From assembly GCA_035632955.1 (NCBI GenBank), contig DASQFU010000052.1, positions 1 to 7,105 on the forward strand: 7,105 nt of DNA, given 5' to 3'. This document shows, piece after piece, positions 1 to 5,302 of this stretch. Below the pieces are notes generated by a model. That model did not search any database. It was given only the letters and a program-made list of their open reading frames with translations, and was not told where the DNA came from. This DNA comes from DASQFU01 sp035632955. GTDB lineage: Bacteria; Eisenbacteria; RBG-16-71-46. Every line of letters begins with the position of its first letter. Positions within the stretch are counted from its first letter, which is position 1. The translations under genes and the position numbers were made by a program.

Positions 1-1
1 C

Positions 2-592
2 GTCCTGGAGATCGGCGAGCACGTCGGCACCCACTTCGACGCGCCGATCCACTGGATCACGGGCCGCGACGGCGAGGACGTCGCCTCCGCCCCGCCGTCC
101 CGGCTCGTCGGGCCGGCAGTCGTCATCGACAAATCCGCCGAGGCCGAGGCCGACCCGAACTACCTGCTCACGGTCGAGGACTTCGAGGCCTTCGAGGCCG
201 AGCACGGGCGCATCCCGGACGGCGCGTGGGTCCTGTTCCGCACGGGCTGGGACGCGCGGGCGCACGACCAGGACGCCTTCCTCAACGCGAGGTCGGAGGG
301 ACCGGCGACGCCGGGCCCGGGCGTAGGCGCCGCTCGCTGGCTGGCCGAGGAGCGCCCGATCGCCGGGTTCGGGGTGGAGACCGTCGGCGTCGACGCGGGC
401 GCGGCGGGCGGCTTCGACCCCCCGTTCCCGGCCCACAACTTCCTCCTCGGCGCCGGCCGCTACGGCCTCACGCAGCTCGCCAACCTCGCGCAGCTCCCGC
501 CGGTAGGCGCGCTGGTGGTTGTCGCGCCCCTCAAGCTCGTCGGTGGGACGGGCAGTCCGTCGCGGGTGTTCGCGTTCGTGCCGCGGGGTTAG
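2..592 (+). CDS. Cyclase / kynurenine formamidase-like metal hydrolase (5' truncated by window)
   Basis: About 196 residues of a cyclase-family hydrolase; the N-terminus lies before the window. Residues 7-17 of the visible part read HVGTHFDAPIH, the HxGTHxDxPxH metal-binding signature of the kynurenine formamidase (KynB)/polyketide cyclase-like superfamily. Further family features are the segment GAWVLFRTGW in the middle, GVETVGVD after it, and a C-terminal strand region ending APLKLVGGTGSPSRVFAFVP. Family members are soluble metal-dependent enzymes that hydrolyse amides or esters such as N-formylkynurenine, but the superfamily is broad, so the substrate cannot be fixed here. The frame is intact to the TAG stop. 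The next gene begins 36 bases downstream on the same strand, so co-transcription is possible. The family call is firm; the exact reaction is not known. Confidence 0.85.
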   Translation, partial: VLEIGEHVGTHFDAPIHWITGRDGEDVASAPPSRLVGPAVVIDKSAEAEADPNYLLTVEDFEAFEAEHGRIPDGAWVLFRTGWDARAHDQDAFLNARSEGPATPGPGVGAARWLAEERPIAGFGVETVGVDAGAAGGFDPPFPAHNFLLGAGRYGLTQLANLAQLPPVGALVVVAPLKLVGGTGSPSRVFAFVPRG

Positions 593-628
593 ATCGCGCA
601 GCTATCGGCGACGACCGGAAGGAGTCCG

Positions 629-1410
629 TTGAACACGCAGCTCGATCCCGGCACCGGCATCGAGGTGTGGTCGTCCGCGGCCTGGCGCGAGCTGGCGGTG
701 ACGTGGCTGGACGCGCAACTTGCACGCGCCGCCATCGAGCGCACCGGCGCAGTCGAGCAACCACACCTGCGGCCCTGGGGGACGGCACTGAAGGCGCCGA
801 CGACCCACGGTCCGGTTTGGCTGGGCCCGGAACAGCATTCGAGGTCGCGCTCTACCGGTTCCTCCATCGCGCTGCGCCCGAGCGCGGGCTCACGCCCATC
901 GCGACTGAGGTCACACGCGGCTGGATCGTCCTTCCCGACGGGGGCCTGCCGCTTGGAGAGTGCGTCAGCGGGACCGACCTCGTCGACGCGCTGGTGACGG
1001 TCCTGCCGCAGTACGGCCAACTCCAGCGCGACCTCGCTGCGCAGGTCGACGACCTGTTGGCTCTCGGCATCGCCGACATGCGCGCCGCGATCATGCCGCG
1101 ACGGTTCGACGAGGCGCTCGAGGTCGTGGCTGGATACATCGAGCGGCGCGGTGACGCGGCCGACTGGGCGACCTATGAGCAGCTGGCCGCTCTGAGCGAC
1201 ACGTTCGCTGCGTGGTGTGACCGACTGGCGCAGGCACCGGCGCCGGCGAGCCTGGACCACAACGACCTGCACCCTTGGAACATCCTCGTTCCCGGCGTGA
1301 ACCGGGTCAGCGATGCGAGGTTCTATGACTGGGGAGACAGCGTGGTGGCACATCCGTTCGCCAGCCCTAGTCCGAGCGACCCTTGTCTTAGTCGAACTCT
1401 CGATGGATGA
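629..1410 (+). pseudogene. Aminoglycoside phosphotransferase (APH)-like gene, frameshifted and C-terminally truncated
   Basis: A TTG start at 629 follows GGAAGGAG at 617-624 and opens a frame reading MNTQLDPGTGIEVWSS and, later, THGPVWL, which ends near 823. The family sequence then resumes one frame over from about 820 as GPGTAFEVALYRFLHR and ...RGWIVLPDGGLPLGE. That frame keeps the kinase signature DHNDLHPWNIL (about 1255-1287; HxDxxxxN catalytic loop) and the FYDWGD metal-binding segment (1321-1338). The two halves fit one protein only if the frame is joined near 820, where family members usually carry a short Lys-containing stretch. After HPFAS (about 1365) family similarity stops, and the frame ends at 1410 in unrelated sequence, short of the usual length. 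Such proteins are phosphotransferases of mostly unknown substrate; nothing shows resistance. A sequencing error could mimic the first frameshift but not the missing C-terminus. Confidence 0.7.
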
Positions 1411-1415
1411 CGCGG

Positions 1416-1486
1416 CCGATTCGAATCGGGGACACCACGATTTTCAGTCGCGTACCGAAATCCCTCTAACTACGTTGAAAGTCCCG
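1416..1486 (-). pseudogene. Possible degraded tRNA-like relic
   Basis: Read on the minus strand there is a 5-bp stem with one G-T wobble (CGCGA/TCGTG) around a 7-base loop CTGAAAA. This looks like an anticodon arm with GAA (Phe). Five bases (GTGTC) follow, then a T-loop-like GATTCGAATC. On the other side a GTTAGAGG stretch recalls a D-arm. However, the T-stem does not pair in the normal 5-bp register, extra bases separate the D-like and anticodon-like parts, and no acceptor stem is found. It is therefore not a working tRNA. It may be a decayed tRNA or an old attachment site. Confidence 0.25.
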
Positions 1487-1559
1487 CAATTCAGCGGGAA
1501 TCGCGAGACGGGCGTTGGACGCAAAAGCCCGCAAATTCCGTTCGTTCCGGGAGGATTCC

Positions 1560-1583
1560 GGTACTGGGATGCGCTTCAGTACC
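1560..1583 (-). terminator. Hairpin downstream of the CarH-like gene
   Basis: A 7-bp perfect stem, GGTACTG (1560-1566) and CAGTACC (1577-1583), encloses a 10-base loop. It starts about 30 bases beyond the stop of the leftward regulator. No T-tract follows in the direction of transcription, so termination is only a possibility. Confidence 0.3.
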
Positions 1584-1613
1584 CAATGGCGTCACTTAGG
1601 GGATGCCCGGCGG

Positions 1614-2492
1614 TCAGACTCGTCGAGCCGCCGCGACGCGCTCCGCGGCGGCGAGTGGGTCGAGGTCGAGCAGCTGCGCGCCGGTGGCCGCTGCCAAGTC
1701 GGGCATCGCTCCGGGTCCTGCGGCCCATAGCGGCACGTCGCGCGCGAGGCGCCGCAACGCGTCGCGGCCGCTCTCGAAGCGGGCCGGCGTCGTCGCCGCC
1801 AGCACGACCGCATCGGGTTGCAGCGACGTGGCGGTGTCGCTGAGCGTGTCGAGCGGCGTGTCGGGGCCCAGGAAGGTGATCCGCCAGCCGCGGTCGCGCA
1901 GCCCGAGGCCGAACGCGATGAGGCCAAGGTCGTGCTGCTCGGTGGGCATGCATGCGAGCACGGCGCGTGGTCCCGCACCGCTGTCCCAGCCGCGCGCAAG
2001 GCCGAGCAGGCGCCCGCGCAGGACGTGGCTGGCAAAGTGCTCCTGGGCAACGGACGCCTCGCCGCGCTGCCAGCGTTCGCCCAGCTCTCGCAGGTAGGCA
2101 AGGACGACCTCACGCAGGACGGTCTCGACCGAGAAGCTGGACAGCAGCCGGTCGAGCGCCGCGTGTGCTGCGCTCGCGTCGAGGAGATCGAGCGCGGCGC
2201 GCAGCTCGCGGGCACCGCGCACGAGCGCCGGCGTCTCGGTGTCGAGAGCCGCCGCGTTCTCCTCATCGAGCGTGAGGCGCGCGGCTTCCGCCGCCGATAG
2301 GCCGCGCTCGAGCTGCGAGCGCATCGCGGCGACGCGCCGCTCGTCCTGCGGCGAGTAGAGCCGGAAGCCGCCCTCGGAGCGCGTCGGGCGCAGCAGGCCG
2401 TAGCGGTGCTCCCAGGCGCGCAGCAGCTCGGGGCTCACGCCCGAGCGGCGACCGAGCTCGCCGATGCGTACGAAGTTCGCGGCCGGTTCCAC
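1614..2492 (-). CDS. CarH/LitR-like MerR-family regulator with cobalamin-binding domain (putative B12 photoreceptor)
   Basis: A 292-residue protein from the GTG start. Residues 8-76 are a MerR-type winged helix-turn-helix (VRIGELGRRSGVSPELLRAW, then YGLLRPTRSEGGFRLYS). Residues about 95-165 form the helical bundle that caps cobalamin and carry W141-x9-E151-H152, the Wx9EH signature of CarH. Residues about 175-292 are the Rossmann-like B12-binding domain with E185-x-H187-x-x-G190, the lower axial His motif. The Trp-to-His spacing (46) matches what I recall for Thermus CarH (W131, H177). Known CarH proteins bind DNA in the dark as AdoB12 tetramers and release it when light breaks the Co-C bond. 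The residue after the Trp, His in Thermus CarH, is Gln142 here. The in-frame TTG at 2507 is an alternative start, but a perfect TATAAT lies exactly six bases before the GTG, which argues for a leaderless transcript. Three 11-bp repeats overlap this promoter, implying autoregulation. Confidence 0.88.
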   Translation of the reverse strand: MEPAANFVRIGELGRRSGVSPELLRAWEHRYGLLRPTRSEGGFRLYSPQDERRVAAMRSQLERGLSAAEAARLTLDEENAAALDTETPALVRGARELRAALDLLDASAAHAALDRLLSSFSVETVLREVVLAYLRELGERWQRGEASVAQEHFASHVLRGRLLGLARGWDSGAGPRAVLACMPTEQHDLGLIAFGLGLRDRGWRITFLGPDTPLDTLSDTATSLQPDAVVLAATTPARFESGRDALRRLARDVPLWAAGPGAMPDLAAATGAQLLDLDPLAAAERVAAARRV

Positions 2493-2498
2493 AAGGTA

Positions 2499-2504
2499 AT
2501 TATA
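2499..2504 (-). promoter_or_regulatory. -10 element of the CarH-like gene (leaderless promoter)
   Basis: On the minus strand the hexamer is a perfect TATAAT, and the sixth base after it is followed directly by the GTG at 2492. A transcript would therefore begin at or next to the start codon. No convincing -35 sits 16-18 bases upstream. The hexamer lies in the first of the three 11-bp repeats, so a repressor bound there would cover it. Confidence 0.55.
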
Positions 2505-2533
2505 CAAGGCCTAGACAACTCCTTGACAGATTC
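2501..2533 (+). promoter_or_regulatory. CarH-type operator: three tandem 11-bp direct repeats
   Basis: Three head-to-tail units occupy 2501-2511 (TATACAAGGCC), 2512-2522 (TAGACAACTCC) and 2523-2533 (TTGACAGATTC), with consensus T-A/T-T/G-A-C-A-A/G followed by variable bases. ACA falls at 2504, 2515 and 2526, exactly 11 bp apart. Unit 1 overlaps the regulator's -10 and unit 3 contains the -35 of the rightward promoter. The CarH tetramer is known, as I recall, to place its DNA-binding domains on tandem 11-bp repeats that span a -35 element, so this matches both protein family and architecture. Binding itself is inferred. Confidence 0.7.
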
Positions 2534-2550
2534 GGCAGATGATGTACGAT
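2523..2550 (+). promoter_or_regulatory. Sigma70-type promoter of the DUF378-fasciclin operon
   Basis: A consensus -35 TTGACA (2523-2528) and a -10 TACGAT (2545-2550) are separated by 16 bases. Transcription would start near 2557, giving a leader of about 28 bases that contains GAAGGAG. The -35 is the core of the third operator repeat, so repressor binding should exclude RNA polymerase. Confidence 0.7.
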
Positions 2551-2584
2551 CTCTCTACAAACACTCTACAGAAGGAGTTTGACC

Positions 2585-2824
2585 ATGAAGAAGCTCGACA
2601 TCCTCGCCGCGGCGCTCGTCGTCGTCGGCGGGCTGAACTGGGGCCTGGTCGCCATCGCGGAGTTCGACCTGGTCGCGACGCTCGTGGGCCTCGACTTCGG
2701 CGAGACGAACGTCGTCAGCCGCGCCGTTTACGGACTCGTCGGCCTCGCCGCCGCCTATCAGGTGGCCCAGCAAGCCGGCATCCGGCGGCGCTGGAGCCGC
2801 GACCAGCGAGTAGCCACCGCCTAG
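2585..2824 (+). CDS. DUF378 family small membrane protein
   Basis: A 79-residue protein starting MKKLDILAAALVVVGGLNWG, with the GGLNWGLVAI signature of the DUF378 family. Two hydrophobic helices are visible, about residues 5-27 and 44-64, followed by a basic cytoplasmic-type tail (RRRWSR). The function of DUF378 proteins is not known; they are short integral membrane proteins of about this size. ATG at 2585 was chosen because GAAGGAG (2571-2577) sits seven bases before it; an in-frame TTG six bases earlier has poorer spacing. The gene is the first in a rightward operon driven from a promoter whose -35 lies inside the CarH-type operator, so dark repression and light induction are the likely regulation. 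The fasciclin gene follows after 21 bases. Confidence 0.85.
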   Translation: MKKLDILAAALVVVGGLNWGLVAIAEFDLVATLVGLDFGETNVVSRAVYGLVGLAAAYQVAQQAGIRRRWSRDQRVATA

Positions 2825-2845
2825 GCAGACAGGAGAAATCTAGAC

Positions 2846-3367
2846 ATGCGCAAGCTGTTGGCATCGACCGTCCTCGCGGCCGGCTTCGCCCTCCTGGCGA
2901 TCGCAGCCCCGGGCACGAGCGTGGCCGCGTCGACCAGTGAGCCGGCGGGGCAGAAGAACATCGTCCAGACGGCCGCCGCCGACCGGCGGTTCACGACACT
3001 CGTCTCGCTGGTGCAGCGCGCGGGCCTGGCCGACGCCCTCTCCGGTGGGACCAAGCTGACCCTGTTCGCGCCGACCAACGCCGCTTTCAAGAAGGTGCCC
3101 AAGGCGACGCTCAGGAAGCTCCTCCACAACCGCGCCGCACTGCGGCGCGTGCTCCTCTACCACGTTGTGGCAGGCGACCTGAAGGCCAAGCAGCTCGTGC
3201 GACTGCGCACGGTGCAAACGCTCGCCGGGCCGAGGGTGCGCATCCAGATCCGAAACGGGAACGTCTTCCTGGACAACCGCCGGACGAGGGTCGTGAAGGC
3301 CGATATCGCGGCGACCAACGGGACGATCCACGTCATCAACCGCGTGCTGCTCCCCCCGGCCCGCTAG
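2846..3367 (+). CDS. Secreted fasciclin (FAS1) domain protein
   Basis: A 173-residue protein with a Sec signal peptide: Arg-Lys at 2-3, a hydrophobic core at about 4-21 and a likely cleavage after Ala28 (SVAA-ST). The mature part is one FAS1 domain: NIVQTAAADRRFTTL (38-52), the conserved H1-like LTLFAPTNAAF (71-81), LLYHVVAGDL (103-112) and the closing NGTIHVINRVLLP (158-170). FAS1 domains are extracellular adhesion or cell-surface modules, and single-domain bacterial forms resemble mycobacterial MPT70-like proteins. The mature domain is rich in Arg/Lys. The ATG follows AGGAG at 2831-2835. It lies 21 bases downstream of the DUF378 gene and should share its promoter and light-linked control. 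A strong hairpin ends the unit. The ligand is unknown. Confidence 0.92.
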   Translation: MRKLLASTVLAAGFALLAIAAPGTSVAASTSEPAGQKNIVQTAAADRRFTTLVSLVQRAGLADALSGGTKLTLFAPTNAAFKKVPKATLRKLLHNRAALRRVLLYHVVAGDLKAKQLVRLRTVQTLAGPRVRIQIRNGNVFLDNRRTRVVKADIAATNGTIHVINRVLLPPAR

Positions 3368-3393
3368 CGCTACCCGGGGCCGGCAACGCCTGC

Positions 3394-3427
3394 ACTGAGG
3401 GGCGGTCGCCCGAGGCCGCCCCTCAGT
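3394..3427 (+). terminator. Strong GC-rich hairpin ending the DUF378-fasciclin operon
   Basis: A perfect 12-bp stem, ACTGAGGGGCGG (3394-3405) with CCGCCCCTCAGT (3416-3427), encloses a 10-base loop. It begins 27 bases after the fasciclin stop. No T-tract follows, as is common for terminators in high-GC actinobacteria. The next gene starts only 18 bases beyond it. Confidence 0.65.
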
Positions 3428-3433
3428 CGTCCC

Positions 3434-3439
3434 TACCCT
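3434..3439 (+). promoter_or_regulatory. Possible -10 of a leaderless promoter for the endonuclease V-like gene
   Basis: TACCCT (TANNNT type) lies exactly six bases before the GTG at 3446, and no Shine-Dalgarno sequence is present in the short gap. The geometry is the same as at the CarH-like gene. Any -35 would fall inside the preceding terminator hairpin. Readthrough from the upstream operon is the alternative. Confidence 0.35.
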
Positions 3440-3445
3440 GCTCCC

Positions 3446-3778
3446 GTGCGTATCTGGGATCTCGACCCCGCATTCCTGTGCGACAAGCACCTGCTCGGCG
3501 AGCACCGGGAGCTACACGCCATTTGGTCGGTCCTGACCACGGGCAAACGCGGCTACATCCACCATCCTGAGACGCTGCGCTGGCGCGGCCGACTCGCGGC
3601 GCTCTACGCCCGCCACGACGAGCAGGTCGCCGAAATGCGCCGTCGCGGCTTCCGCCACGCCAGCCCGCTCGACGTCCGACTTGCGACCGGAGTAGCGCGA
3701 CAGACTGAGCTCATCGACTCCGTTGAAGCGCAGCGCGAGCGCCTCGCGAAGCGTGCGTGCGGCTGCCCATCCAGGTGA
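3446..3778 (+). CDS. Pyrimidine dimer DNA glycosylase / endonuclease V-like protein
   Basis: A 110-residue protein starting MRIWDLDPAFLCDKHLLGEH, the pattern of the bacterial relatives of T4 endonuclease V (Pyr_excise family). HLLGEHREL (15-23) aligns with HLMAEYREL of T4 DenV, so the Arg-Glu pair (R21, E22; T4 R22, E23) important for dimer binding and catalysis is kept. The following GKRGYIHHPETLRW and LYARHDEQVAEMRRRGFRHASPLD also fit the family. T4 DenV removes UV cyclobutane pyrimidine dimers, using the amino group of Thr2 as nucleophile; here residue 2 is Arg, so glycosylase activity is inferred. The GTG start has no ribosome-binding site and fits leaderless expression. It faces the SDR gene convergently with a 30-base gap. 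A UV-repair enzyme beside a B12 photoreceptor operon suggests a shared light/UV theme. Confidence 0.8.
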   Translation: MRIWDLDPAFLCDKHLLGEHRELHAIWSVLTTGKRGYIHHPETLRWRGRLAALYARHDEQVAEMRRRGFRHASPLDVRLATGVARQTELIDSVEAQRERLAKRACGCPSR

Positions 3779-3808
3779 CCTGACGGCTCCGTCGCTACCG
3801 CATCTCCA

Positions 3809-4744
3809 CTAACGGCCTTCGTGGCGCGGCCGGATATCGGGATCTTCGGCGACGGCACGGCGGAGCGCCTCGTCGAACCCGATTGGCTGCACGTCGAACA
3901 ACTCCGCCCCGGACGGGTCGGTGACGACCGTGGGCACGGCGAGCCCCTCTACCAGCGGCCTGGCAACCCCCGCATCGACCGGCGTGACCAACCCGATCCA
4001 CAACGAGGACAGCCACGGCGTGATCAGCGGGACGGGTACCCGTGGGCGCCGGCGGAGATCGAGCACCGCAGCCATGCGATCGAGCATCTCGCCATAGCTC
4101 AGGACTTCCGGACCGCCGATCTGGACCTCCCTGCCGGTCGACGCGGTGATGGAAGGCGCCTGCACGAGGTAGCGCAGCGTGTCGTCGATCGCGATCGGCT
4201 GCGTAGCGTTCTTCAGCCACGCCGGGGCGATCATCGCGGGCAGTCGCTGCACGAGGTAGCGCAGCGTCCGGTATGACTCGCTCTGCGCACCGACCACCAT
4301 TCCGGCGCGAAAGTAGGTCAGCGGCGGGCCGTGCTCGGCCAGCGCGAGCGCCGTTTCGTGACGGCTGCGCAGGTGCTTGGACTGGGGGCGATCGCCGAGC
4401 CCGCCCAGGTAGACGACCCGCTCGATTCCCTCCGCTCGAGCCATCTGCGCGAACGACGCCGCGGCCGCGCGCTCGCTCGCGACAAAGTCCCCGCCCCCGC
4501 CCCGCCCCATCGAGTGGATCAGGTAATACGCAACGTCGACACCTTGCCCTGCCCCCCGCAGACTCTCGGGACGCAGGACGTCCCCTTCGTGCAGCGCGAA
4601 GCCGCTCCGTTCCAGCTCACGGGCGCGGGAGCCGACGCGGTCACGCACCATGCCGCGCACCTCCCAACCCGCCTGCGCCAGCGCCGACGCGAGTCGGCCG
4701 CCGACGAAGCCGCTTGCGCCCGTGACAAGTGCGCGGCCAGCCAT
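3809..4744 (-). CDS. NAD(P)-binding atypical SDR (NmrA/YbjT-like) protein
   Basis: A 311-residue protein whose first lines are MAGRALVTGASGFVGGRLAS. TGASGFVG (8-15) is the dinucleotide-binding glycine motif of the extended/atypical short-chain dehydrogenase fold. Further landmarks are GDVLRP (54-59), VDVAYYLIHSMG (69-80), RVVYLGGLG (109-117) and FRAGMVVG (145-152), typical of the COG0702 group (NmrA, YbjT, NDUFA9-like). The classical YxxxK catalytic pair is not evident, so it may be a redox sensor or a cofactor-binding protein. A hydrophobic segment around 238-256 (VPLITPWLSSLWIGLV) could be membrane-associated. ATG at 4744 was chosen because the glycine motif begins straight after it; the open frame runs further upstream, but only as a shadow of the neighbouring gene. 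No clear Shine-Dalgarno is seen. The substrate is unknown. Confidence 0.88.
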   Translation of the reverse strand: MAGRALVTGASGFVGGRLASALAQAGWEVRGMVRDRVGSRARELERSGFALHEGDVLRPESLRGAGQGVDVAYYLIHSMGRGGGGDFVASERAAAASFAQMARAEGIERVVYLGGLGDRPQSKHLRSRHETALALAEHGPPLTYFRAGMVVGAQSESYRTLRYLVQRLPAMIAPAWLKNATQPIAIDDTLRYLVQAPSITASTGREVQIGGPEVLSYGEMLDRMAAVLDLRRRPRVPVPLITPWLSSLWIGLVTPVDAGVARPLVEGLAVPTVVTDPSGAELFDVQPIGFDEALRRAVAEDPDIRPRHEGR

Positions 4745-4777
4745 CAACAGCCACCAGGTGTGAGCGCCGATCGCATG

Positions 4778-4795
4778 CCAAGTCCCGGGACGTGG
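4778..4795. promoter_or_regulatory. Near-perfect 18-bp palindrome upstream of the SDR gene
   Basis: CCAAGTCCCGGGACGTGG is symmetric except for one base pair (A4781/G4792) and has no loop. It lies 34-51 bases upstream of the SDR start codon within the 124-base gap before the repeat-protein gene. Such symmetry without a loop suits a dimeric repressor site better than a terminator. No regulator is assigned, and a chance palindrome in GC-rich DNA is possible. Confidence 0.3.
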
Positions 4796-4868
4796 TGTAG
4801 GAGTTCGGCGCTGATCTCGTCGGTGGAGTTGTTGGCGGCTCAGGCCACTTGGCGCTCGCGGGGCCGTG

Positions 4869-5273
4869 CTAGTTGCGGTCGATGCGCTTGTCGGCGGTCT
4901 CGATGACGCCTGTGCGGCCCTTGTGGTCGCGCTCGTAGGCCTTGACCTTCTGTGCCGTCTGGGCGTCGGCGTCGTCGAGCGCGGTGGTGATCGCGTCGAC
5001 GCTCTGCTCGTCGTAGCCCGACCACGGCTCGTCGCCGGTGAGCTTGGCGATCTTGTCGGTGATCGTCGCGCGGTTCTGGTTCTTGCGCTCATATGCGTCG
5101 ATCATTCGCAGCTGGCGCTGGGAGAAGCCCTTGAGCTTTGACGCGACGTCGTCGGCGCTCTGCTTGTCGTAGCCGGTGATCGGGAGGTCCTGCTCGGTGG
5201 CCAGCGCGCCGGTGACGGCGCCCTCGGCCGCGGCGACGCCGGGGATCTTGCGAGCGGTGTCGGTGATGCTCAT
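4869..5273 (-). CDS. Small two-repeat protein, paralogue of the C-terminal domain of the adjacent ferritin-like protein
   Basis: A 134-residue acidic/basic, helix-prone protein with no signal peptide or membrane segment. It contains two copies of a unit of about 50 residues: copy A at 30-78 (LPITGYDKQSADDV ... YERKNQNRATI) and copy B at 82-131 (EPWSGYDEQSVDAI ... YERDHKGRTGV). The copies align without gaps over 37 residues around Y-D, a central Leu, Y-E-R and a later Arg. The same two-copy block forms residues 245-345 of the neighbouring ferritin-like protein, so the two genes share a duplicated domain. An N-terminal lead of about 28 residues is unique. I do not recognise a biochemical function, although similar YD...YE.H..R segments recur, as I remember, in actinobacterial proteins. 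AAGGAG precedes the ATG by five bases. It is the second gene of an operon, 29 bases after the ferritin-like stop. Confidence 0.8.
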   Translation of the reverse strand: MSITDTARKIPGVAAAEGAVTGALATEQDLPITGYDKQSADDVASKLKGFSQRQLRMIDAYERKNQNRATITDKIAKLTGDEPWSGYDEQSVDAITTALDDADAQTAQKVKAYERDHKGRTGVIETADKRIDRN

Positions 5274-5302
5274 GTTGCTCCTTGGTTCGGTGTTTGGCTG
5301 GG

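Larger units (their letters stand above)
1411..1613. other. Lower-GC, hairpin-rich non-coding segment
   Basis: No credible coding frame is visible between the APH pseudogene and the regulator's stop codon. The stretch is clearly less GC-rich than its flanks. It holds a 14-bp perfect palindrome (CCGATTCGAATCGG, 1416-1429) and three successive short hairpins: TCCCGC/GCGGGA at 1482-1499, CGGGC/GCCCG at 1509-1531 and GGTACTG/CAGTACC at 1560-1583. The last lies about 30 bases past the stop of the leftward regulator gene and could help end its transcript, although no T-run follows. The segment may be a decayed insertion, a structured RNA or a regulatory spacer; the sequence alone does not decide. 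Confidence 0.5.

Noticed and set aside
589..1353. A 254-codon minus-strand frame opposite the APH pseudogene
   Set aside because: No domain pattern, and the opposite strand carries clear kinase motifs.
226..1410. A single 394-codon plus-strand frame covering the cyclase end and the APH-like sequence
   Set aside because: Its first 200 residues are low-complexity Arg/Gly/Ala sequence out of frame with the cyclase, which is clearly coding there; only the last part is APH-like, so the frame is a chance fusion.
2840..3505. A 221-codon minus-strand frame opposite the fasciclin gene
   Set aside because: Shadow of the fasciclin gene; it crosses the terminator hairpin and has no domain features.
3809..5092. 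N-terminal extension of the SDR protein by more than 110 residues
   Set aside because: The extension is Arg/Ser/Thr-rich and overlaps the two-repeat protein in another frame; the glycine motif starts right after the ATG at 4744.
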